Assembly (NCBI GenBank): GCA_022071955.1
Contig: JAJVIM010000025.1
Coordinates: forward strand, 1-64,000
Direction: 5' to 3'
DNA: 64,000 nt
Source of the DNA: Anaerolineae bacterium
GTDB lineage: Bacteria > Chloroflexota > Anaerolineae > 4572-78 > J111
In this document: positions 55,069 through 63,057 of the stretch, one piece after another
How the letters are laid out: each line of letters opens with the position of its first letter
Position numbering within the stretch: the stretch's first letter is position 1
Notes under the pieces: generated by a model
What the model saw: the letters and a program-made list of their open reading frames with translations, nothing else
The model's database searches: none
Told to the model about the DNA's origin: nothing
Translations under genes and position numbers: made by a program

Positions 55069-55650
55069 CTAGCTGGCCCACACCACCACTTTGTCCTGCA
55101 CATCCCTGACCCGGTCGCCCACCAGCCAATCGGCCCAATAAAACAGCGCGTCGTGGTACTTTTCGTCCCCCAGGAGCTTGCCCAGTTCAGCTTCATATTG
55201 CTGGCGGTCAAACACAAACGGGCCCATCCCCACATAATTCCAGGCCGGTCGTTTACTCTCGCTCCGATGCGGCTAGTAAAAATTGTGCCAGATGACTTTG
55301 TCGGTCTCGACGGTTATCCGTGCCTCGAGTGGCCAACAGCCCCAATCGCCACAGGCCCCATAAATCAGAACCGGAATGTGGTTATCATTTTCAGGGAGCA
55401 AGTATTGCGCCGGCAGCAGCACCGCCCAGGGTTCCAGGTTTTGATAGGCTCCCGCAAGATAAGGTCTTTTTTCGGCAGTGGCAAAAGGCTGCTCAATCCC
55501 GCGCGCCAGATCAATTAATCGCCGCCCATTGATGACAATATCCACATGATAACCTGGAATACCGACCCTGCCATCTGCTCTTGCTGGACAATATCCAGAT
55601 AAAATTGATCCACTTCGACTTGTCTCCTGTCCTACTGTGTCCCCAGCCAC
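55069..55650 (-). pseudogene. Hypothetical gene interrupted by an in-frame amber codon
   Basis: The frame reads VGIPGYHVDIVINGRRLIDL, then VLIYGACGDWGCWPLEARI and VIWHNFY, meets TAG at 55273-55275, and continues in the same frame as PHRSESKRPAWNYVGMGPFVFDRQQYEAELGKLLG to a stop at 55069. The two parts read as one protein: relatives that I recall have a W-x-x-F-x-QPHR junction, so the TAG most likely replaced CAG (Gln). The function of the family is unknown. The 5' end is uncertain. Confidence 0.6.
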
Positions 55651-55756
55651 GACCGTCCCTCAGCAAGCCCTGGCAACAGTCCAGGCTAAACCAAATCTCC
55701 ACAGACAATCACCTTCCTCGAATGGCTCAAATGAGGGCATTCTTTAGACACCAAAC

Positions 55757-55794
55757 AACCCTACCGATATTGGCAGGGTTGTGGTTTTACTTTA
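55757..55794. terminator. Hairpin before the GntR gene end
   Basis: AACCCTACC (55757-55765) pairs with GGCAGGGTT (55772-55780) with one mismatch; GTGGTTTT follows. It lies about 70-100 bases past the stop of the leftward GntR gene and may end the transporter operon. Confidence 0.5.
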
Positions 55795-55861
55795 AGCTGG
55801 AACAACTACAGTATACCATTTTGTCTCTAAACTTTTTGTTCGTCGACCCGAGCGTAGCTCA

Positions 55862-56728
55862 TCACATCAGTGTACTGGTGTCAACGCTCACTTCTCGTCC
55901 CTCCCACTCCAGGCGGTAAACTCCACGATACAGGCCGTGCTCCAGCGCCACGGCACGGTTCGCCGGATCAAATGTCACCCGGGAGCGCATCAAAACCGCA
56001 CTGCCTGTGGGAATATTGAGCAGTTTGGCGGTTTCCGGGCTTAAATTGACCGCCTTGAAGGTTTCGGTGGCGCGTACCAGCTTGATGCCGTGAATCTTTT
56101 CCAGCACGTTATAAATTGATTGATTAGGCCCTTGTTCTGAAAAATCTGTGGGTGCCAAATTGGGCAGCAGCGCGACCGGAATGTGCGATATGATGTCGCC
56201 CACCGGCTCTCTGTCAATGAACCGCACCCGGTGAATGTGGTAGACTTCAGCCCCCTCTTTCAAGTTGAGCAGGCTTATGTCTTCATTGTCAGCCTGTTGT
56301 ACCACAAATTCAATCAGTTTGGCGCCGGGGGTGTGTCCTTTCCGTTTTACCTCTTCGGTGAATGGTGCCAGTGTGCGCAGATTCTCTTCAAACAGCCGAG
56401 GCAATACAATGGTGCCGCGAGACCTGCGCCGAACCACCAGCCCATCGCTGCTCAGTTTGGCCAACGCCTGACGGATGGGGGTGCGGCTCAGGTCGAAGTA
56501 TTCCTGAATTTCGTGTTCTGTAGGTAAGGTTTCGTGGGGAGGAAACAAGCCGCTCTCGATACCCTGTCGCAAAAAAACTTCCAACTGGTGATGCAGCGGT
56601 ATCGGGCTGCTTTTGTCGATGACGTCGCCAGGGTTTACGCTCAACAAACCAGGATGACTGACGGAACTTTTGATTTTTTCGTTTTGAGCCATTTTCTGTC
56701 CGGTTGAAATGAATTCTAACGGCATCAT
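55862..56728 (-). CDS. GntR/HutC-type regulator at the end of the transporter array
   Basis: The 288-residue protein has a long N-terminal tail, then the winged HTH (IPLHHQLEVFLRQGIESGLF, TEHEIQEYFDLSRTPIRQALAKLSSDGLVVRRRSRGTIV) and a UTRA effector domain (about 110-280: FTEEVKRKGHTPGAKLIEF ... GREVSVDTSTLM). ATG at 56728 follows GGAGTAAA. It is the last gene of a leftward series of sugar-importer genes, so it probably senses the imported sugar or a phosphorylated derivative and represses the array. Confidence 0.88.
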   Translation of the reverse strand: MMPLEFISTGQKMAQNEKIKSSVSHPGLLSVNPGDVIDKSSPIPLHHQLEVFLRQGIESGLFPPHETLPTEHEIQEYFDLSRTPIRQALAKLSSDGLVVRRRSRGTIVLPRLFEENLRTLAPFTEEVKRKGHTPGAKLIEFVVQQADNEDISLLNLKEGAEVYHIHRVRFIDREPVGDIISHIPVALLPNLAPTDFSEQGPNQSIYNVLEKIHGIKLVRATETFKAVNLSPETAKLLNIPTGSAVLMRSRVTFDPANRAVALEHGLYRGVYRLEWEGREVSVDTSTLM

Positions 56729-56815
56729 TTTACTCCAAAATCAATAAATTGTCACAGTATGTAATTACAAACAATTTCTTGAAGATACATTTGGCATGAT
56801 TTTTAGGCTGGATTG

Positions 56816-58345
56816 TCAGGCTGTAATCCCGGTCATGGTTGCCACATCTGCGCCGGTGGCCAGTCCCATCACCACTTCGTGGTTGGCCTCCGTGTGGTTG
56901 AGTGTGGCCCGCACCTGCCCGCGGTACATCGCAATAACGCGATCACTCATCGCCATCACCTCCGGCAGTTCCGACGACACCAGAATTACACCGCACCCCC
57001 GCGCCGTCAACTGGTTAAGGATTTGATGCACCTCAGACTTGGCCCCCACGTCGATGCCGCGCGTCGGGTCATCCAACAGCACAATCAGCGGGTCAGTCGA
57101 GAGCGTGCGGGCGATGACCACCTTCTGCTGGTTGCCGCCGGACAGGCTGGTGATCGGCGCGTTCACCGAAGCCGTGCGGATGTTAAATTGCTTGATTTTG
57201 GCCGTCATACGTTGGCTCAGTTGCTTGAGTGAAATCCAGCCCGGCCCTTTGGCCATCAGCCGCAGCAACAACAGCCCGCCGTTATCCCGCACTGACATAT
57301 GGGGATACAACCCCTCGATTTGCCGGTCGGCGGGCACATAGGCAATACCATGCTTGATGGCTTCCAGCGAAGATCTAAATTTGACCGCGTCCCCTTTAAT
57401 TTTCAACTCTCCCAACAGGTGGGGATAATGGCCAAAAATCGCCCGCAGCACCTCGCTGGTGCCGGAACCCTGCAGACCGACCAGCCCCAATACCTCACCG
57501 CCAAAAAGCTCAAACGAGACATCTTCAAACAGGCCGGGAACCGTCAGATTTTTGGCGCTGAGCAGTGGGGCATTCGTTGGCTGATGATGCACCTTGGGGA
57601 AAACATTGTCCACTTCGCGGCCCACCATCAGACGCACAATATTGTCGGGTGTGGCTTCCGATTTGAGGATGGTGTCGATGTATTCTCCGTCGCGCAGCGC
57701 GGTGATGCGGTCGGCAATTTCAAACACCTCTTCCAGCTTGTGCGACACGTACAGAATGGTTAGTCCCTGCCTCCGAAGCTGGTGCAGAATTTTAAAGAGG
57801 TGCTTTGTTTCTTCCTTGTTCAGCGCCGAGGTCGGCTCATCCATAATCAGCAGCTTTGAGTTGAGCGACAGCGCCTGGGCAATCACCACCAGTTGCTGCT
57901 GGGCAATCGACAACCGGCTGGCTACCGCTTTCGGGTTGATATCAACCTGTAGTTGGTCGAACAACGCCCGCGCCCGGCCGTTGACCTGATTCCAATCCAC
58001 CAGGCCATTTTTCCTGGGCAGCGGATGGCCCAGAAAGATATTTTCGGCGGCGGTCAGATGGGGGCAGATGGGAATTTCCTGATGCACAATACTGATGCCC
58101 GCCGCCCGCGATTCGTGGACGTTACGGATGTTCACCCCCCGCCCGTCGAAGCGCAGGCCACCGCTGCTGGGGGCGTAGACCCCGCCACAGATGCGGATGA
58201 GGGTCGATTTCCCGGCCCCGTTTTCGCCCACCAGCGCGTGAATCTCGCCCTGAGGCACGGCGAAATTTACGTTGCGCAGAGCCTGCACCCCGCCAAAATT
58301 TTTGCTGATGTCTCTAAATTCAATGATCGGTGTTGTTGGCGTCAT
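56816..58345 (-). CDS. CUT2 sugar ABC importer, double ATPase (RbsA/MglA type)
   Basis: The 509-residue protein has two ABC domains in tandem. The first has Walker A ALVGENGAGKSTLIRI, signature LSIAQQQLVVIAQAL and Walker B LLIMDEPTSAL. The second has the degenerate P-loop GLVGLQGSGTSEVLRA, signature LSGGNQQKVVIARTL and Walker B IVLLDDPTRGID. This asymmetry is normal for RbsA. It energises the permease encoded at 59675-60676. It is 153 bases from the binding-protein gene, with a strong hairpin in the gap. Confidence 0.94.
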   Translation of the reverse strand: MTPTTPIIEFRDISKNFGGVQALRNVNFAVPQGEIHALVGENGAGKSTLIRICGGVYAPSSGGLRFDGRGVNIRNVHESRAAGISIVHQEIPICPHLTAAENIFLGHPLPRKNGLVDWNQVNGRARALFDQLQVDINPKAVASRLSIAQQQLVVIAQALSLNSKLLIMDEPTSALNKEETKHLFKILHQLRRQGLTILYVSHKLEEVFEIADRITALRDGEYIDTILKSEATPDNIVRLMVGREVDNVFPKVHHQPTNAPLLSAKNLTVPGLFEDVSFELFGGEVLGLVGLQGSGTSEVLRAIFGHYPHLLGELKIKGDAVKFRSSLEAIKHGIAYVPADRQIEGLYPHMSVRDNGGLLLLRLMAKGPGWISLKQLSQRMTAKIKQFNIRTASVNAPITSLSGGNQQKVVIARTLSTDPLIVLLDDPTRGIDVGAKSEVHQILNQLTARGCGVILVSSELPEVMAMSDRVIAMYRGQVRATLNHTEANHEVVMGLATGADVATMTGITA

Positions 58346-58385
58346 AGCATCACATTAATATCTTGTCTAAGGTTCTGGCAGCTCG

Positions 58386-58440
58386 TTGTCATTTGTCACT
58401 GGTTTTTACAAATGACCGGTGACAAGTGACCAATGACTCA
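58386..58440. repeat. Heptamer-period tract (GACAAGT type)
   Basis: GTCATTT GTCACTG then GACCGGT GACAAGT GACCAAT GACTCAT: inverted sets of one 7-mer around a short AT-rich centre, in the gap between the binding-protein and ATPase genes. Confidence 0.65.
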
Positions 58441-58450
58441 TTCATACTTT

Positions 58451-58489
58451 GCCGGCTGGTCTCCGATGAAACGTCGGAGACCAGCCGGC
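58451..58489. terminator. Perfect 16-bp hairpin after the binding-protein gene
   Basis: GCCGGCTGGTCTCCGA (58451-58466) and TCGGAGACCAGCCGGC (58474-58489) with a 7-base loop, 9 bases after the stop at 58498. No T-run, so it probably stabilises the 3' end of the binding-protein message, a common way to over-express that component. Confidence 0.7.
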
Positions 58490-58497
58490 GCACCCGA

Positions 58498-59565
58498 TTA
58501 ACGGTATTCCGGGTTGTAGTCAGAGAAGTTTGCAGGCGTAACGATGTCGGTGCCGGTGTCGATGGTGACGGGGCGGATGCCAAAGCGCTTGGCCAGGTGA
58601 ATCATCATCACCGGGTAAAAACCTTGCAGGTACGGGTTCTGGCCCAGCCCAAAGGAGACGTAGCCGTCTTTCAGTCCGGCAATGTTGCCCGGTCCCATAT
58701 CGGAACCACCCGTTTTGAGCTTGCCTTGCAGGTCGTTGTTTTTCACAAATTGGGCGATGACATGGCTGTAGTAATCAACCCCGTAGATGGCATCGATATC
58801 CGGGTTGGCCTGATAGTAGGATTCGATGACGCCGTAGATCGCCGTTTCATCGGTGCCGATATCGATCACATCCACCACTTCGTACTTGCCGCTGCCTTCA
58901 TTTTTCAGCGTTTCCATAAAGGAGCGGTTGCGCTCTTCCAGCGCGTAGTGGCCAAAGCAGCAGTCGGCAATGGCAATTTTACCGCCGTCGGGCAAATCGG
59001 CCATTGCGGCTCTGGCCCACTCCTTGCCGTAGTTGGTGAAGTCCTGCCCCACAAACGGAATCGGCAGCCCTTTATCGGCGGCAGGGTCGTTGGTGTTAAA
59101 GCCGATGACCATAATGCCGGCATCCAGCGCCTTTTTAACCACGGCGTCGTAGGTGCCCGGTTCGGGGCGGGTGGTGACGATGGCGTCTGGGTTTTTGGCG
59201 ATGGCGGCCTCAATCAGGGCCACCTGTTCGGTGGGGTCGTACTTTTGCGGGCCGAGGAACTCGCAGTTGGCGTTGACCATCAGGCAGGCGTCTTCCATAC
59301 CCTTGCGGACCGGGGCAAAAATCCCGGCGCCCAAATCGTGGGTGACAAAGACAATGTTCAGCGGTTCGTCCTTATTATAGGGTGACATATTTTCAGAGGC
59401 CTGCGCCTCGGCCACTGTGGCTTCAGGTTGCGCGGCGGCGGGGGCATCGGCTTTGGTTTCCGGCTGGGCTGCCGGGGCTGGCTGGCTTGCTTGCTGGGCG
59501 CAGCTCACCAACACCAGCATCAAAATTACAATCAATGAAACGGTAAATGTTTTGAAAGCGCTCAT
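58498..59565 (-). CDS. CUT2 sugar ABC importer, substrate-binding lipoprotein (RbsB type)
   Basis: The 355-residue protein has a lipoprotein signal (SLIVILMLVLVSCAQQ; Cys at 22) and a low-complexity Ala/Pro linker. A periplasmic-binding-protein type 1 fold follows: NIVFVTHDLGAGIFAPVRKGMEDAC, YDPTEQVALIEAAIAKNPDAIVTTRPEPG, VIGFNTNDPAADKGLPIPFVGQDF and TIDTGTDIVTPANF at the end. Members bind pentoses, hexoses or related compounds; the specificity here is not predictable. ATG at 59565 follows AGGAGGG. Confidence 0.93.
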   Translation of the reverse strand: MSAFKTFTVSLIVILMLVLVSCAQQASQPAPAAQPETKADAPAAAQPEATVAEAQASENMSPYNKDEPLNIVFVTHDLGAGIFAPVRKGMEDACLMVNANCEFLGPQKYDPTEQVALIEAAIAKNPDAIVTTRPEPGTYDAVVKKALDAGIMVIGFNTNDPAADKGLPIPFVGQDFTNYGKEWARAAMADLPDGGKIAIADCCFGHYALEERNRSFMETLKNEGSGKYEVVDVIDIGTDETAIYGVIESYYQANPDIDAIYGVDYYSHVIAQFVKNNDLQGKLKTGGSDMGPGNIAGLKDGYVSFGLGQNPYLQGFYPVMMIHLAKRFGIRPVTIDTGTDIVTPANFSDYNPEYR

Positions 59566-59674
59566 CGTTTAAAATCCCTCCTTGAGACTTGAGCAAGTTT
59601 TACTTCAATTAATTGGATGGGGCGAGGCCATAAGGAGATCCCCCGAAGTTACGCGATTTTTGTATCAAGTCCGT

Positions 59675-60676
59675 CTAATGCTCCGCCTGACCTCCTTTCT
59701 TGCCCAAATGGGTATGAATTAACACCGCGACAATAATGATCGCGCCCAAAAACGCTTCCTGTAAGCGACCTTCGCCGCCCAGTTGAACCACGCCGTTGCG
59801 CATCACTGTGAGCAGTGCCGCGCCTAACACCGTGCCGATGACCGTCCCCTCGCCGCCAAACAGCGCCGTGCCGCCAATAACCACCGCGGCGATGATGGTT
59901 AGTTCCAGTCCGGCGCCGGCTGTGGGTGACACAGAGGTCAGGTGGGCAAAACTCATTGCCCCGGCAAAGGCCGCCGACAGTGACACCAGCACAAAGGCGG
60001 CCATCTTCACCCGGCGCACCGGCACGCCCGACAGCACCGCCGCGGCCCGGTTACTGCCGGTGGCCCGGATGTAGTAGCCAAAGGTCGTCCGGTTCAGTAC
60101 CAGCGAACCGACCACGGCAATGGCCAGCATCCAGAAAATCTGCACCGAAATAGGACCGATATTGCCGGCCAGCACCGCAAAAAAGGTGGGATGCTCCAAC
60201 CCGGATACCGGCCAGGGTGACAGCAGCAGAGTAAATCCTCGCACAATTGAGAGCATCCCCAACGTAACAATGAATGAGGGGATACCGCCGCGGGTGGTGA
60301 TGAAGCCATTGATCAGGCCGATGATCAGCGCCGCCACCAGCGATACGCCCAGGGCCAGCCACAGGTCAAAGCCGTAATCTTTGGCCAGCAGGCCCATCAG
60401 CAGCGTGCAAAAGCCAAACGTGGAACCGATGGACAGGTCAAGTTCCTGGGCGGTGATAAGGTAGGTCATCGCCACAGCCATAATGGTGATTTGCGCCATT
60501 TGCCGGCCCATATTGAAAATGTTGTTGCTGGCCAAAAACGTTGGGCGCAAAAAACCAATCACCATCACCGCGATGACCAAAAAGGCAAAGATGCCAAATT
60601 CGCGGGCCTTTACAATTGACCTGAGTGTGGATTGAATTGAAAAACTATTTACCGGAACGACTTCTGTTTTTTGCAT
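59675..60676 (-). CDS. CUT2 sugar ABC importer, permease (RbsC type)
   Basis: The 333-residue inner-membrane permease has about ten hydrophobic helices. Recognisable segments are NIFNMGRQMAQITIMAVAMTYLI, TAQELDLSIGSTFGF (LDLSVG motif of RbsC), GLINGFITTRGGIPSFIVTLGML and GAGLELTIIAAVVIGGTALFGGEGTVIGTVLGA, the EAA-like coupling region. It forms a homodimer with RbsA and RbsB partners encoded next to it. ATG at 60676. Confidence 0.94.
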   Translation of the reverse strand: MQKTEVVPVNSFSIQSTLRSIVKAREFGIFAFLVIAVMVIGFLRPTFLASNNIFNMGRQMAQITIMAVAMTYLITAQELDLSIGSTFGFCTLLMGLLAKDYGFDLWLALGVSLVAALIIGLINGFITTRGGIPSFIVTLGMLSIVRGFTLLLSPWPVSGLEHPTFFAVLAGNIGPISVQIFWMLAIAVVGSLVLNRTTFGYYIRATGSNRAAAVLSGVPVRRVKMAAFVLVSLSAAFAGAMSFAHLTSVSPTAGAGLELTIIAAVVIGGTALFGGEGTVIGTVLGAALLTVMRNGVVQLGGEGRLQEAFLGAIIIVAVLIHTHLGKKGGQAEH

Positions 60677-60722
60677 TGCTTCCTATTTCCTCAAAATTTC
60701 TGTTGTGTCCCCCGTTAAACCT

Positions 60723-61862
60723 TTAAATCGCCGGCAACGGTTGTTCCTTGCTGCTGGAATAAAGCCGCGTTCCCGATTTATTATCCAGCACGTGCAGTTT
60801 GGCCGGGTTAAATTCAAACCATACAACCTGCTCTTCGCTGATTTTCTGGGTGGGCGGAATGACGGCTTTGACCAGATCGGAACCCAACTCAATATCCAGA
60901 ATGGTTTCCGAGCCTAGCGGCTCAACCACAAGCACCTGGCCAGCAACCGCCGAATCCGAAGGCTTTTGGTCAAAAATGGCGATGTCTTCCGGCCGGATGC
61001 CCAGCAACACTGTTTCCGGCAGTAAGCCGTGCCGGCTCAGGTTATGGCGTAACGGGTGTTGCTCACCCGCGGCCCGGAACCCGAATTTTTGGTGACTCAG
61101 GTTCAGGTAGCCGTTTTGTTGGCTAACCCGGCACGGTAAAAAATTCATCGGCGGGCTGCCGACCACGGTTGCTACAAAACGGTTGGCCGGCAGGTGGTAG
61201 ATGTTGTCTGGCGTATCGACCTGCTGCAAAACGCCTTTGTGCAAAATGGCGATGCGGTCGGCCATTGACAACGCCTCAATCTGATCGTGGGTCACGTACA
61301 CCAGCGTCTGGCCCAGCTCTTTTTGCAGCCGTTTCAACTCGACCCGCATTTCCTGCCGCAATTTGGCATCGAGGTTGGCCAGTGGTTCATCCATTAAATA
61401 GGCGCGGGGATGGCGCACAATGGCCCGGCCAATGGCCACTCGCTGCCGTTCGCCGCCGCTGAGTTTGGCCGGTTTTCGGTCGAGCATGCGGTCGATGTGC
61501 AGCGTTTTGGCCACATCGTTGACCTGCCTGGTAATTTCGTCATTGGGCAGTTTGCGCTCGCGCAGCGGGTAGGCGATGTTTTCAAACACTGTTTTGTTGG
61601 GATAGAGCGCCAGGTTTTGAAATACCATGGCGATGTCCCGCCGGCCGGGGTAAACATCGTTGACCGGTTCGCTGTCAATGTAAACCTGGCCCTCTTCCGG
61701 TTTTTCAAGTCCCACAATCAGGCGCAGGGTGGTGGTTTTGCCCGCGCCGGGAGGCCCCAGAATGCAGAAAAATTCGCCATCTTGAATGGATAAAGTCAGA
61801 TCTTTCACGGCTTCCAGGCGGCCAAAACGTTTGGTTACGTGTTCAAGCTGTAGATGTGCCAC
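60723..61862 (-). CDS. CUT1 ABC importer ATPase (MalK/UgpC type, second of a pair)
   Basis: The 379-residue ATPase has Walker A CILGPPGAGKTTTLRLI (GPPGAGKT in place of the usual GPSGCGKS), Q-loop FQNLALYPNKTV, signature KLSGGERQRVAIGRAI, Walker B AYLMDEPLANLDA and H-loop YVTHDQIEA, then an OB/TOBE regulatory domain with ILLGIRPEDIAIF and WFEFNPAKLHVLD. GTG at 61862 was chosen because GGAGG lies five bases upstream. It starts 18 bases after the first ATPase gene. The two ATPases differ strongly, so a heterodimer is likely. Confidence 0.93.
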   Translation of the reverse strand: MAHLQLEHVTKRFGRLEAVKDLTLSIQDGEFFCILGPPGAGKTTTLRLIVGLEKPEEGQVYIDSEPVNDVYPGRRDIAMVFQNLALYPNKTVFENIAYPLRERKLPNDEITRQVNDVAKTLHIDRMLDRKPAKLSGGERQRVAIGRAIVRHPRAYLMDEPLANLDAKLRQEMRVELKRLQKELGQTLVYVTHDQIEALSMADRIAILHKGVLQQVDTPDNIYHLPANRFVATVVGSPPMNFLPCRVSQQNGYLNLSHQKFGFRAAGEQHPLRHNLSRHGLLPETVLLGIRPEDIAIFDQKPSDSAVAGQVLVVEPLGSETILDIELGSDLVKAVIPPTQKISEEQVVWFEFNPAKLHVLDNKSGTRLYSSSKEQPLPAI

Positions 61863-61879
61863 AGTTCCTCCAAAATAGG

Positions 61880-62980
61880 TTAGCGAATCGCCTGTTCGGT
61901 TGATTTGCCGAAGATGTGGATATGGTCCGGGGGTAATTCCAGCCACTGCGGTGTGCTAGGCTCCGCCCGGAAATCTGCCGGGGCAATGGCCTGTACAATG
62001 TCCGTGCCAAGTTGCAAGTGGACAATTGTCTTTGAGCCAAGCGGCTCAACCATGTACACCGTGGTCTGCCACCAGGAATCGGCGGCGGGTTGTGAATGCA
62101 GATGCAGGTATTCTGGCCGGATGCCCAGAATAAAGGCGTTGCTTTTGTCTGGATTCTGCTCCAGCAGGCGACTGCGTTTATCATCCAGCGAGACGCGCCC
62201 GCCGGAATGATGCGTCAATAGCCCGGCTCCGTTGTGTTGGTGAAAGGTGCAATCCATAAAATTCATACTGGGGCTGCCGATGAAATTGGCCACAAAGGTA
62301 TTGGTTGGCTGGTTGTAAATTTCATCGGGAGTACCAAATTGTTGCAATATACCAAAATCCATTACCGCAATTTTATCGGCCATGCTCATGGCTTCTACCT
62401 GATCGTGGGTCACGTAGATCATGGTTTGTTTGATTTCTCGTTGAAAGCGTTTAAGCTGGCCGCGCATGTAAAATCTGAAAGAGGCATCCAGGTTACTGAA
62501 CGGCTCATCGAGTAGAAAGATTTGAGGCTCTAAAATCATACTGCGGCCGATGGCCACCTTTTGCATATCGTTGATGCTCAACCGGCCGGCGTTGTGATGT
62601 AGCATCCCGGTCAGCTCCAAAAGCTCGGCCACCTGCTGCACTTTGCGCTTGATGTCATCGCCGGAGAGTTTGCGCACCTTCAGCCCAAAGGCGATGTTGT
62701 CGAACACCGACATGTGCGAAAAAATGGCGTAATTTTGAAACACAAACCCCACACCGCGTTTGCCGGCTGGAACATGCGTGACCGGGGTATTGCCAAAATA
62801 AATGTCGCCGGAGGTGGGGGTTTCCAGCCCGGAAATCATGTTCATGGTGGTGCTTTTGCCGCAGCCGGATGGCCCCAGCAGGGCGGCAAATTCGCCGTTG
62901 GCAAACTCCAGATCCAGGCTTTTTACAGCCTCGACCGGCCCAAATGTTTTTCGCAGATTTTGCAGTTTGATACTGGACAT
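61880..62980 (-). CDS. CUT1 ABC importer ATPase with degenerate signature (GlpS-like, first of a pair)
   Basis: The 366-residue protein has Walker A LLGPSGCGKSTTMNMI, Q-loop FQNYAIFSHMSV, Walker B IFLLDEPFSNLDAS and H-loop YVTHDQVEAMS. The ABC signature LSGGQ is replaced by RLSINDMQKVAIGRS. The C-terminal TOBE domain has FILGIRPEYLHLHS. Paired unequal MalK-type ATPases, one with an altered signature, are known from glycerol (GlpS/GlpT) importers; I suggest that arrangement, with moderate confidence. ATG at 62980 follows AGGAGA. Confidence 0.92.
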   Translation of the reverse strand: MSSIKLQNLRKTFGPVEAVKSLDLEFANGEFAALLGPSGCGKSTTMNMISGLETPTSGDIYFGNTPVTHVPAGKRGVGFVFQNYAIFSHMSVFDNIAFGLKVRKLSGDDIKRKVQQVAELLELTGMLHHNAGRLSINDMQKVAIGRSMILEPQIFLLDEPFSNLDASFRFYMRGQLKRFQREIKQTMIYVTHDQVEAMSMADKIAVMDFGILQQFGTPDEIYNQPTNTFVANFIGSPSMNFMDCTFHQHNGAGLLTHHSGGRVSLDDKRSRLLEQNPDKSNAFILGIRPEYLHLHSQPAADSWWQTTVYMVEPLGSKTIVHLQLGTDIVQAIAPADFRAEPSTPQWLELPPDHIHIFGKSTEQAIR

Positions 62981-63057
62981 AATATCTCCTGACGGGAAGT
63001 GTGCCGGGAGTAGCGAATCCGCCACTCCCGGCGGCAAAGGAAGAAAAGATGAAAACC

